Positions 1 to 6,395 are shown, counted from the stretch's first letter. The stretch is 7,370 nt of DNA from Chromatiales bacterium (GCA_024641465.1 JAHEDB010000096.1:1-7370); one strand, 5' to 3'. Notes: generated by a model not told the origin, from the letters alone. Numbers and translations are program-made.

Positions 1-1454
1 ACTACGCCTGCCCAGGATAGCAACATACCGGCACGATCATGTCGGCCTATAAACTCACCGTGCGCGGCTTCCAGATTCTGCCGCGCGGCAATCGTACTAA
101 AGGCAATACGACTGATGCCCAGCCAATATTCCAACCACGGCTCCTGCTGACGTACGGACGACGGTATAGCGGAGATCCAAGCCGACAGGACCAACGCCCG
201 CCCTTGCATGATCAGACTGGCGGCATGTTGCAACACAATCGGTGTAAGCGACGCCCAGGCGTCGGCCGTCAGCAGTAAGTCCACCGCATCATCGACCATC
301 CCGGCACTGAACAGCAACTGCGCCGCCTGTTGTTGCAGGGCTTGCAGTTCAAGGGCATCGGTCTGCGTGCCAAGGCGGTCAAGTAAAAACTCGCGGAATA
401 AGGGGTGGTATTCGTAACTCTCGGCGTGCTGCACCGTGAAGTAATTGCGCCGGGTCAGATCATCGAGGATGGCGGCGGCCTGCGCATTGCCACTCAAGAT
501 CTGTGCGGCCTGGACCGTCACCTTGGCAAACAAGGCGGTCTTGCGCAGAAAGTCCTGCTCAGCCGCACTGAAGCGCGCAAACACCTCGCCCGCAAAATAA
601 TCGAATAATAGCGCCCGACCCGCCGGGATCTGGTTCGGGTTGAGGGCACGGCCGACACGGGTTTGTTCCAGCAACAACACCAGCCCGGCCGCCCATCCCT
701 GTGCCCGCTCATGCAACTGGTTTAACATCGTTGCTTCTGGTTGATGCTCGCCGAGACGCAGCGCACTCAGCCCCTGACTTTCCTCGGCCGTCAACTGCAA
801 CTGGCCGGCATCAAGACTGGCGACCTCACCAGCCAGTCGCATGCGCGCCAATCCCGCCGGTGGTTCCTCTCTGCTCAACAGCAGCAAACTCAGGCCGCGC
901 GGCAATTCCTGTAACATCACCGTCAACATTGCGTGCAACGGTGAATGCAACGGGGCATTCTGATAGTTATCAAACACCAGAACACATTCGGCCGGCAGAC
1001 GACGGTAAAGTTCTCGAAAGTAATTGCGCGCAAAGGCAGGCAGATCACCCAGATACTCGGCTTTCAACACCGGCATCGGTTGGGCGTGTTGCGGGGCAAC
1101 CTGTGCGGTGGCAAGCCCCAGATAGAAAAAGAATGACGCGAGATCCGCATCGCCCGAGTCCACCTGATACCACAACGTAGGCAGCGCACGGGTAGTCAGA
1201 TAACTTGCGGCAAGCGACGTCTTGCCCGCCCCCGCCGGGGCATTCACCCAGATTAAAGGATGGCCCTCTCGGCAACGGTCGAGTACATCAAACAGGCGCA
1301 GTCGTGGATAAAGCCGGGCCGGTCGTGGCGGCGTGATCTTGGGCAACGACGGTTGGACGGGTTTATTACCCGTCGGACCACCGCCGTTCAGATGAGTGCT
1401 GGCCTTCTTCAACTTGCTCTCGATAAATTCGGCGTTATGCGTGGATGCCAACAC
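1..1454 (-). CDS. Large ATP-dependent transcriptional regulator, MalT/BTAD type, N-terminal part (C-terminus beyond the left edge)
   Basis: The reverse strand is open from a TGA at 1494-1496 to the window edge with no frameshift, giving about 484 residues from the GTG at 1452-1454. Near residues 38-47 is a 'PKITPPRPAR' lead-in, then a Walker A (APAGAGKT, about 72-79), a 'WYQVDSGDADLASFF' block (95-109) and a Walker B (CVLVFDNY, Asp162). Further on come the 'YHPLFREFLL' motif typical of MalT-like STAND ATPases and a helical TPR-like region up to the edge. The WYQVD-GDAD block is what I associate with proteobacterial regulators ending in a BTAD/SARP-like domain; the DNA-binding or effector end is not in the window, so that is inference. 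Such proteins act in the cytoplasm as signal-responsive, nucleotide-switched activators. The start is uncertain: no ATG precedes the conserved part, and GTG 1454, TTG 1451 and TTG 1412 all have poorly spaced ribosome sites. Confidence 0.88.
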   Translation of the reverse strand, partial: MLASTHNAEFIESKLKKASTHLNGGGPTGNKPVQPSLPKITPPRPARLYPRLRLFDVLDRCREGHPLIWVNAPAGAGKTSLAASYLTTRALPTLWYQVDSGDADLASFFFYLGLATAQVAPQHAQPMPVLKAEYLGDLPAFARNYFRELYRRLPAECVLVFDNYQNAPLHSPLHAMLTVMLQELPRGLSLLLLSREEPPAGLARMRLAGEVASLDAGQLQLTAEESQGLSALRLGEHQPEATMLNQLHERAQGWAAGLVLLLEQTRVGRALNPNQIPAGRALLFDYFAGEVFARFSAAEQDFLRKTALFAKVTVQAAQILSGNAQAAAILDDLTRRNYFTVQHAESYEYHPLFREFLLDRLGTQTDALELQALQQQAAQLLFSAGMVDDAVDLLLTADAWASLTPIVLQHAASLIMQGRALVLSAWISAIPSSVRQQEPWLEYWLGISRIAFSTIAARQNLEAAHGEFIGRHDRAGMLLSWAGV

Positions 1455-1526
1455 CCTTTTGAGAGCGATTATGTCACAAAATTCCGGGAATCTTCAGCGG
1501 CAAGGACAGAGGTGCAGTAAAATTTT

Positions 1527-1550
1527 ATTTATACCGGTTATTGCAACCGG
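1527..1550 (-). promoter_or_regulatory. Possible promoter -10 with adjoining dyad upstream of the regulator gene
   Basis: Read on the minus strand, TATAAAT (1533-1527) resembles a sigma-70 -10 box. It directly follows an inverted repeat, CCGGTT-5 nt-AACCGG (1534-1550). No convincing -35 is seen at 16-18 bases. The dyad would lie in the spacer, where a bound repressor or MerR-type activator could act. It is not followed by a T-run in either direction, so a terminator is less likely. The leader to the GTG at 1454 would be about 65 bases. No other gene is visible in 1455-1724. Confidence 0.3.
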
Positions 1551-1684
1551 CGGTTAAAATCAGGCAGTAAAGGCTTGTTCTCAAATGGCGCGCCCATGAT
1601 CACACCTGACTTTGCATAACGGCACTGTCTGGCCCTACTTCATAAGCCACCGATATCCAGTCAGGATGCGACTATCCAAAAATG

Positions 1685-1701
1685 ACAATTTGCATAATTG
1701 T
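1685..1701 (-). terminator. Weak AT-rich hairpin after the SpoIIAA-like gene, possible terminator
   Basis: ACAATT and AATTGT form a 6-bp inverted repeat with a 5-base loop, 23 bases past the stop of the minus-strand gene ending at 1725. On that strand it is followed after one base (C) by ATTTTT. The stem is entirely AT apart from one CG pair, so it would be weak; it may equally be a chance palindrome or a protein-binding site for the downstream regulator gene. Confidence 0.22.
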
Positions 1702-1724
1702 ATTACTCCAGTGGCATTTTGTTG

Positions 1725-2102
1725 CTAGCGTTTATCAAGCAACCAGGCCTCGCCCCTGGAATAATCCCTGAATACCATTATCTGTTGCGGTAATCCGTCG
1801 GACAACATCTCATACATTCGACTCATACCGAAGCTGAGGTCAGTTTCGGCAATAATGGCGATACGGGCATTGCCTCTTTTTGTATTGCGCTTTCGTAAAG
1901 CAACAAGTTGCTCGCCAAACTTACTGTCGATCAAGGTAAAATCCAATTTTCTCAAATCCCACAAAGCCCGAACATCTGCAGGATAATCGCCTGACTCCGT
2001 GATCCCCACCAATGCCCGCCGAAGATCTTCGATGGTTACCCGACCTTCAATTGAACCGAAAAGTATATTCTTAATCTCATCATACTTGTAATTGATCGGC
2101 AT
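1725..2102 (-). CDS. Small SpoIIAA/STAS-like cytoplasmic protein, function unknown
   Basis: A 125-residue soluble protein with no signal peptide or membrane segment. It alternates strands and helices and is built like SpoIIAA-like (STAS/SEC14-fold) proteins: an N-terminal 'YKYDEIKNILFGSIEGRVTIEDL' part, a central 'RALWDLRKLDF' strand-turn (residues ~45-55), a basic helix 'LVALRKRNTKRG', an 'ARIAIIAETDLSFGMSRMYEML' part and a C-terminal 'QIMVFRDYSRGEAWLL'. Length fits single-domain members. The family assignment is from overall pattern and no catalytic residue is evident. The ATG at 2100-2102 is preceded by a weak ACGAG at 8 bases. It lies 87 bases after the methyltransferase-like gene on the same strand, so it may be co-transcribed or have its own promoter. 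A regulatory or membrane-associated role would be inference only. Confidence 0.8.
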   Translation of the reverse strand: MPINYKYDEIKNILFGSIEGRVTIEDLRRALVGITESGDYPADVRALWDLRKLDFTLIDSKFGEQLVALRKRNTKRGNARIAIIAETDLSFGMSRMYEMLSDGLPQQIMVFRDYSRGEAWLLDKR

Positions 2103-2189
2103 AACTCATTCTCGTTAAAAAATAGCTTACTGCACCGAATGTTACGCCTGGAAATATAAGCAAGCAGCCATTCGTTACTACAACATGGA

Positions 2190-2654
2190 TCAGATCCAGC
2201 GCCGCACCTTAGCCTGATATATGGAAAATTCTTTTCCAAACAGTTTGGCCATGGCCGCTTCCTCCGGGCGAATAAATAAGCTGTTTACCAGCACGATAAA
2301 AACGGGCAGAAAACACAGGTTAATCACGTTACCAAGATAAATCGTATAGGCCAACAGCCACAAAAGGAAGCCGATATACTGGGGATTCCTGGAATATCGA
2401 TACAGTCCGTCCGTCACCAGGCTTGTGGTTTTTTCCGGGTTACGAGGGTCAACCGTGGTATTGGCCTTTCTGAAGCGATAGCCACCCATGGCGACAATCC
2501 CCAGGCCAAATAAAAATATCGCCAGACTGATGACGCCCTGATATGCGAAAGAAATACTCACCCCGGCCCCTGTTGCGTCAACGACATACATCAACAACAC
2601 CAGTATAAAAACCAGTATGACCGGGAGTTTTATCAGTCTGGATAACATCTTCAA
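2190..2654 (-). CDS. Isoprenylcysteine carboxyl methyltransferase-like (ICMT/PEMT) integral membrane protein
   Basis: A 154-residue membrane protein with hydrophobic segments near residues 10-25, 38-57 and 94-128. The second half carries the family signature: 'TTVDPRNPEKTTSLVTDGLYRYSRNPQYIG' (66-95), then an acidic pair in 'RPEEAAMAKLFGKEFSIYQAKVRRWI' at the C-terminus. In this family the RNPxYxG and EE elements build the S-adenosylmethionine site at the inner-membrane face. Bacteria rarely have prenylated CaaX proteins, so the substrate is unknown; phospholipid or small hydrophobic thiol/isoprenoid methylation are the usual suggestions. Length is normal for bacterial members, with no truncation. 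It starts 6 bases after the stop of the SLC13 permease, so it is very likely in the same transcript. The final residue and stop overlap a small 13-bp palindrome of no clear meaning. Confidence 0.88.
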   Translation of the reverse strand: MKMLSRLIKLPVILVFILVLLMYVVDATGAGVSISFAYQGVISLAIFLFGLGIVAMGGYRFRKANTTVDPRNPEKTTSLVTDGLYRYSRNPQYIGFLLWLLAYTIYLGNVINLCFLPVFIVLVNSLFIRPEEAAMAKLFGKEFSIYQAKVRRWI

Positions 2655-2660
2655 TCGAAC

Positions 2661-4496
2661 CTATGGACCAAGCGGATACAACACCGGCAACAACCAGCTC
2701 AAGGTCAGCCACATGATCACGGTGAGCGGGATGCCAATACGCAGGAAATCACTGAAGGTATAACCACCGGCGCTCATCACCAGCAGGTTGGTCTTGTAGG
2801 CCATCGGGGTGGCGTAACTCATGTTGGCGCCAAATAACACGGCCAGCACAAACGGCTCGACGGGGACATTCAATTGGCGGGCAATTCCGATGGCAATGGG
2901 TGTGCCGATCACCGCCGCGGCGTTATTGGAAACAATATTGGTCATAATCGCCATCAATAACATCAAACCACTGAGCAGCACCGTTGGTGACTGCCCCTGA
3001 GTGGCGACAACAAACACACTGGCCAGATAATCGGCCGCGCCGGTGCTGAGCAGGGCATTGCCCAGGGCAAGGCTGGCGACGACGATCAGGATGACCTGGG
3101 TATTAAGCGCATTGGCAACATCTTTCCAGGTCAGGCAACGTGTCAGCAGCATCAGCAACATCCCGACCGTCGCGCTGATGGCGATCGGTAACAAATCGGC
3201 AGCGGCCACAATGATAACCGCAGCCATAATTGACATTGCCAGTGCTGCGCGCGTGGTATGGGGTAGGTCCGCCGTCGCATCCAGTACCAATAATTCACCA
3301 CTGCGTTTAATCTCGGCGATCTGTTCACGCGGACCCTGCACCAGTAATACATCCCCGACTCGCAGTCTCACATCGGCGATCTCGGCCTGTAGGGTCTGGA
3401 CATTCCTGCCGGCACGATGCAAGGCCATGGGCAGAAGTTGATAACGGTCCGCGAAGCGTAACCGCGCCAGGGTCGCGCCTTCCAGTGGTGAAGACTGCGC
3501 CACAACGATCTCGGCCAGTTGTTGATCATCGGCGAGCAGTGGATGTTCATCATCGACCTGCGTATCACCGGAGTAGAGTACCGCGCCCAGCACCTGTTCG
3601 AACTCTTTTAGTCGTTCCGGCGTATCGCGCAACTGGAGTGAATCACCGGCACGCAGGACGGCATCGGGTAGTGGCATTAAAAAGGCATCCTCACCACGAC
3701 GAATACGCGTCACCCGCATATGTTCACCGGCCTTTTTAATCACCTCGGCCAGGCTGCGTCCATCGGCAAAACTTTCCTCGGGTATTCTCAGCTGTGCGGA
3801 AAAAACCCGTGGCGAGGTATCACCGAGCTGGGTCTCTCGTCTGGGCAACAGACGTGGCGCAAGCAGCCACAGATAGAGTATCGCAATGCTGCCCGCGACA
3901 GCCACCGGGACAAAAAAATCAAACATCTCAAGACGTCTCATTCCCATATCACTGGCGATAGAGATCACCAGCAGATTAGTCGAGGTACCGATAGTCGTGC
4001 TCATACCACCGACCAGGGTCGCAAACCCCATCGGCAGCAGAATGCCGGAGGCGCTGGTATTTGTGCGTATCGAGACACTGATTAAAATAGGCAGCAACAG
4101 AATGACAATCGGCACATTGTTGACAAAGGCACTCAGCAAGGCGCCGAACAGTAAAGTCAGCAACAATGAAACCTGCGGAGTAACGGCCCACAGGCGAGAC
4201 AACAGTCTGCCGACAGGCGCCAGTGCACCGGTTCGAACCAGTCCGTGTCCCACCACCATCAGGGCCGAGACGGCAACCAGCGCCTCATGCCCGAAGCCGG
4301 AAAAGAAGGTGATGGCGTGCAACAACCGGCCCTCGCTGTGGTAAGGAAAAATTTCGAAACCGACACACAGGGCAACCAGGATGGCGAGGCTGGATGTTTC
4401 GAGGGGAATGCGTTCGCGGGTAAACAGAAACAGCGCAACTGCGGTGAGCAGCATGACGGCCAGGGCGTGGTGATTGGGAATTGAAGGGAAAAGCAT
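2661..4496 (-). CDS. SLC13-family anion permease with two central TrkA-C (RCK_C) domains
   Basis: A 611-residue inner-membrane transporter. Its N-terminal half (about 10-215) has several helices, with 'SAFVNN' (122-127) and 'GTSTNLL' (170-176). A hydrophilic centre contains two tandem TrkA-C-like domains (about 229-305 and 322-402; 'AEVIKKAGEHMRVTRIRRGE' in the first, 'LRVGDVLLVQGPREQIAEI' in the second). The C-terminal half repeats the fold, with 'SNNAAAVIGTP' (523-533) and 'TPMAYKTNLLV' (563-573). Paired N-N and S/T-N motifs in the two halves are the substrate and Na+ binding elements of the DASS/SLC13 fold. Members with cytoplasmic TrkA-C inserts include sulfate and dicarboxylate carriers; the substrate cannot be told here. 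The length is typical of this subtype. The start is supported by AGGA six bases before the ATG at 4494-4496. It is probably first in an operon with the ICMT-like gene. Confidence 0.93.
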   Translation of the reverse strand: MLFPSIPNHHALAVMLLTAVALFLFTRERIPLETSSLAILVALCVGFEIFPYHSEGRLLHAITFFSGFGHEALVAVSALMVVGHGLVRTGALAPVGRLLSRLWAVTPQVSLLLTLLFGALLSAFVNNVPIVILLLPILISVSIRTNTSASGILLPMGFATLVGGMSTTIGTSTNLLVISIASDMGMRRLEMFDFFVPVAVAGSIAILYLWLLAPRLLPRRETQLGDTSPRVFSAQLRIPEESFADGRSLAEVIKKAGEHMRVTRIRRGEDAFLMPLPDAVLRAGDSLQLRDTPERLKEFEQVLGAVLYSGDTQVDDEHPLLADDQQLAEIVVAQSSPLEGATLARLRFADRYQLLPMALHRAGRNVQTLQAEIADVRLRVGDVLLVQGPREQIAEIKRSGELLVLDATADLPHTTRAALAMSIMAAVIIVAAADLLPIAISATVGMLLMLLTRCLTWKDVANALNTQVILIVVASLALGNALLSTGAADYLASVFVVATQGQSPTVLLSGLMLLMAIMTNIVSNNAAAVIGTPIAIGIARQLNVPVEPFVLAVLFGANMSYATPMAYKTNLLVMSAGGYTFSDFLRIGIPLTVIMWLTLSWLLPVLYPLGP

Positions 4497-4549
4497 CTGC
4501 GTTCCTGTTTAAACTGGCTCAACCGGCTGGAGTGCCTGCATCAGGCTAT

Positions 4550-4588
4550 ATTATAGTCGCTACGGCGACAACGGCAGCCCGGGCTGCC
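4550..4588 (-). promoter_or_regulatory. Promoter -10 of the SLC13 permease with a palindrome over the -35 position
   Basis: On the minus strand a perfect TATAAT (4555-4550) lies about 54 bases before the permease ATG. At a 17-bp spacing the -35 hexamer would be 4578-4573, which has no TTGACA-like sequence. It lies inside the perfect 16-bp palindrome GGCAGCCCGGGCTGCC (4573-4588). A strong -10 with a poor -35 covered by a dyad suggests activator-dependent or repressor-controlled initiation. This is inference from position. Confidence 0.42.
4556..4569 (+). repeat. Small GC-rich hairpin with a TACG loop
   Basis: GTCGC-TACG-GCGAC is a 5-bp inverted repeat; read on the plus strand the loop is of the stable UNCG class. 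It sits between the TATAAT and the 16-bp palindrome upstream of the permease, within the promoter spacer. No T-run follows, so it is not a convincing terminator. It may be part of a regulatory site or incidental. Confidence 0.3.
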
Positions 4589-4633
4589 ATCTGTCGACAA
4601 ACTAAGTAACACGCACCTTTAATCTTCCGGTTA

Positions 4634-5008
4634 TTACTGCACAAAATAAATCCATACGACCAGCGCGGAGAACAGCGGGAACAGATACAGGCCGACGACC
4701 CCGCCATACATTAAAAATCCCTCGTAGCCACGCGTTTTGATCAGGTGATAAGGCAGTATCACCGGCCAAAATATGAAAATCAGATAAGCATATTCAAAAG
4801 GTTCATACATATCCCTGGCGCGCGCATCAAGATGCGTCCAGAAGGCCATCAGCAGCGAAAACACCGCACTCCACAGCATGATCATAATATCGGATACAGC
4901 TTGACCCATATACACAACATAACAGGATTCCACTGCCAATATTACGGACAGGGCGGACAAGGTCATTATTATTAACTTTTGATCGGCTTCTATTTTCATG
5001 ATGAACAC
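4634..5008 (-). CDS. Small four-helix membrane protein, function unknown
   Basis: A protein of 124 residues from the GTG at 5006-5008, or 121 from the ATG at 4997-4999. Hydrophobic segments lie near residues 12-33, 36-57, 70-90 and 98-123. A short polar loop between helices 2 and 3 carries 'WTHLDARARDMYEPFEYAY' (57-75). Another polar turn, 'HLIKTRGYEGFLMY' (88-101), follows helix 3. These charged, aromatic-rich loops look conserved-family-like, but I do not recognise a named domain or catalytic motif. AGAGG lies 3 bases before the GTG and 12 before the ATG, so the start is undecided. The gene stands alone: the permease begins 137 bases downstream and a MITE lies 60 bases upstream, whose end may contribute a -35 element. 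Base use is like its neighbours. Confidence 0.8.
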   Translation of the reverse strand: MFIMKIEADQKLIIMTLSALSVILAVESCYVVYMGQAVSDIMIMLWSAVFSLLMAFWTHLDARARDMYEPFEYAYLIFIFWPVILPYHLIKTRGYEGFLMYGGVVGLYLFPLFSALVVWIYFVQ

Positions 5009-5057
5009 GTACCTCTTTTTAACCGGCTATTTAATCCGGCACTATCAAATCATACCT

Positions 5058-5092
5058 ATTATATTGTAGGGCGCCTCTAAAAATTCAATCAA
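5058..5092 (-). promoter_or_regulatory. Possible hybrid promoter made by the MITE end and flanking DNA
   Basis: On the minus strand TTGATT (5092-5087, inside the MITE) is followed after 18 bases by TACAAT (5068-5063), which spans the target duplication. An alternative pair is TTGAAT (5088-5083) and a perfect TATAAT (5063-5058) at 19 bases. Either would point toward the four-helix membrane protein gene, whose start is about 50 bases on. The -10 candidates are outside the element and could predate it; the -35 candidates are inside. Confidence 0.38.
5069..5087 (+). repeat. Left terminal inverted repeat of the MITE
   Basis: This 19-bp sequence matches the reverse complement of 5242-5260 at 18 of 19 positions; the mismatch is at 5073. 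It is preceded by TGTA, the proposed target duplication. Confidence 0.88.
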
Positions 5093-5241
5093 GCAGATGA
5101 TGGTAAGGCAAAAACAAGCGAAAAAGCGCAGTTTTGTATAGGATGTACTTATTTCGCGAAGCCCAAGGATGGGCGAGAGCGATTTACATGGAGTAAATGA
5201 GCATTTTGAGCTTGTTTTTAACGCAGCCAGCGCTGCTTCAG

Positions 5242-5260
5242 TGAATTTTTAGAGGTGCCC
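5242..5260 (-). repeat. Right terminal inverted repeat of the MITE
   Basis: Partner of 5069-5087, followed by TGTA. Its outer 12 bases are read in frame by the minus-strand HTTM-like gene as Gly-His-Leu-stop. Confidence 0.88.
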
Positions 5261-5944
5261 TGTACTCAATAGACGCGACTGTAACCAGCCTATCGAAGGA
5301 TAGGCCGCGAGCCATATCCAGAAGAATCGATTCAGTCCAAACAGGCAGGCGTTGGCGAAATGAAAGCTGGCGGCAATGAACAGGGCTACGCCAAGGCTGA
5401 GCGGCGTCAACAGCGAGACGGGAAACAACAATTCAAACAGCATCACGGCCCACGACATGCCAAATAACAAGCGCGGATTATCCGCCCATCGCCGTAATGA
5501 CTCACTAACCGGATAGGCCGAGAACTGAAACACATCAAGCAGGGCACGGCCACTACGCCATTCAGGATTGATGACCTTGACCCAGCCGGATATAAAATAG
5601 GACAACGTCAGTTGCATGGCCAGATAGCCAAAGGCGATCTCTCGCCAATATTCGGTGCCGGCCAGATGCGTCAAACACAGGCAACACAGCACCAGCAGAC
5701 TCATGCGGTCCGCCCCGCCATTATACGGCCCCTGGAAACGGTGCAACATCGCCAGCCCCAGCAACAAGAGTAAGGCCAGAACCCAGGCGGAATGAAAACC
5801 CATAATGAGCAATACCGCCAACAACAGACGTGGCAGGAAGATTAACCGTTCATTCGAGTATGATTGAATATGCTCGATACTTTGCAGGGCAAATGCCCAG
5901 CCCATCAATATCTCGCTAAGCCGAATGGCCTCATCGAGATTCAT
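5249..5944 (-). CDS. HTTM-like multi-pass membrane protein (vitamin K-dependent carboxylase-related fold)
   Basis: A 231-residue membrane protein. After 'LDEAIRLSEILMGWAFALQSIEH' come hydrophobic segments near 34-48, 52-68, 82-96, 104-120, 160-180 and 184-200, then a final one near 206-220. Landmarks are 'YNGGADRM' (74-81), 'YFISGWVKVINPEWRSGRAL' (116-135) and 'FHFANACLFGLNRFFWIWLAAYP' (194-216). The YxxSGxxK...WRxG pattern and the DCC1-type neighbour support an HTTM (horizontally transferred transmembrane) relative; a full carboxylase lumenal domain is absent, so enzymatic activity is not implied. I chose the ATG at 5942-5944 because the family-like start LDEAIRLSEIL follows it at once and GGTGG precedes it. 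Starts at 5956 and 5995 are possible but lack ribosome sites. It overlaps the previous gene by 14 bases. Its last three codons and stop lie in a MITE end. Confidence 0.85.
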   Translation of the reverse strand: MNLDEAIRLSEILMGWAFALQSIEHIQSYSNERLIFLPRLLLAVLLIMGFHSAWVLALLLLLGLAMLHRFQGPYNGGADRMSLLVLCCLCLTHLAGTEYWREIAFGYLAMQLTLSYFISGWVKVINPEWRSGRALLDVFQFSAYPVSESLRRWADNPRLLFGMSWAVMLFELLFPVSLLTPLSLGVALFIAASFHFANACLFGLNRFFWIWLAAYPSIGWLQSRLLSTGHL

Positions 5945-6395
5945 GGCCACCACCATTAACGGTCGAGTCAGACATGGCCATGAGGCGCGACTCAAAGACC
6001 CGTTCCTGCACTAAACGTTCCCCCGCTCTATGCAGCACCTGCAAACGAAATCTTAGATACTTTCCATCCAGGCCACGGTCAGCATTTCGCCTAAGCGCAG
6101 TATAGATACGCTTTAATATTTCATCTTCACTATGTTGTGTCGGCTGCTCGATAAGCCGCTCCGCACAGCTGGTCAGGAACAGCGATTCATTCCACAGCGG
6201 ATTCCAGACCATGCGCCCCAGCATCCGCAAAAACGAGACTCGCGCCGGGCGTGGCCGGAATTCATGCCACTCTGCATGCGTTTCATCCTTACCATTGAGC
6301 ACCGCATACTGAATCCGTGGCGAAGGGGCAATGATGTCAAAAAAATTCCATGCCGGTATCATCGCGGGCAGGAGTAGCTTAAGAATATTCAACAT
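5931..6395 (-). CDS. Conserved protein of unknown function in the DCC1-HTTM operon
   Basis: A 154-residue protein. It opens with a hydrophobic stretch, 'LNILKLLLPAMIPAWNFF' (2-19), which may be a short membrane anchor or amphipathic helix. Next are 'DIIAPSPRIQYAVL' (20-33), 'EFRPRPARVSFLRMLGRMVWNPLWNESLFLTSCAERLIE' in the centre and a basic C-terminal half, 'KYLRFRLQVLHRAGE'. The dense proline-arginine and tryptophan motifs look strongly constrained, but I know no named domain or activity for them. It has no CxxC or obvious catalytic triad. The ATG at 6393-6395 directly abuts the TAA of the DCC1 gene (TAAATG), which favours translational coupling, and its 3' end overlaps the HTTM-like gene by 14 bases. 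It therefore probably works with both neighbours, perhaps as a partner or soluble domain of the membrane protein. Confidence 0.85.
   Translation of the reverse strand: MLNILKLLLPAMIPAWNFFDIIAPSPRIQYAVLNGKDETHAEWHEFRPRPARVSFLRMLGRMVWNPLWNESLFLTSCAERLIEQPTQHSEDEILKRIYTALRRNADRGLDGKYLRFRLQVLHRAGERLVQERVFESRLMAMSDSTVNGGGHESR

Larger units (their letters stand above)
5069..5260. mobile_element. MITE, 192 bp, 19-bp terminal inverted repeats, TGTA target duplication
   Basis: The ends are inverted repeats of 19 bp (5069-5087 and 5242-5260) differing at one position: GGGCGCCTC on the left against GGGCACCTC read inward from the right. TGTA flanks both sides (5065-5068 and 5261-5264), consistent with a 4-bp target duplication. 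The interior codes for nothing and has further inverted repeats: AAAAACAAGC/GCTTGTTTTT (5110-5119 with 5210-5219), GCCCA/TGGGC (5161-5174), ATTTAC/GTAAAT (5182-5198) and GCAGC/GCTGC (5223-5236). It lacks a transposase, so it would need one supplied by a related insertion sequence elsewhere. The 4-bp duplication would suit IS5-type enzymes, but the family is not proven from sequence. The right repeat overlaps the 3' end of the HTTM-like gene. Confidence 0.88.

Noticed and set aside
1045..1275. Minus-strand 76-codon frame
   Set aside because: It overlaps the regulator gene in another frame on the same strand, in the stretch that encodes the Walker A motif.
39..1520. Plus-strand open frames of 60-160 codons across the left region
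   Set aside because: All lie opposite the continuous regulator frame with Walker and MalT-like motifs; their translations are low-complexity, Arg/Pro/Thr-rich and lack ribosome sites.
2186..2198. TGGATCAGATCCA palindrome at the stop of the ICMT-like gene
   Set aside because: The central gap is one base, so it cannot form a good hairpin loop; it is partly coding and no T-run follows.
2036..2239. Minus-strand 67-codon frame between the ICMT-like and SpoIIAA-like genes
   Set aside because: It overlaps both genes in another frame and has no family-like composition.
3043..4522. Plus- and minus-strand frames inside the permease gene
   Set aside because: Shadows of the 611-residue SLC13 frame, which has clear helices and signature motifs.
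4573..4588. 16-bp palindrome as a terminator of the four-helix protein gene
   Set aside because: No T-run follows on the minus strand, and it coincides with the expected -35 of the permease promoter.
5069..5260. CRISPR or tandem-repeat origin of the repeats
   Set aside because: The repeats are inverted, not regularly spaced direct copies, and flanked by a short target duplication, which fits a mobile element.
5945..5995. Longer N-terminus for the HTTM-like protein (start at 5995 or 5956)
   Set aside because: The extra residues lie within the previous gene in another frame, have no ribosome site, and the family-like sequence begins right after the ATG at 5944.
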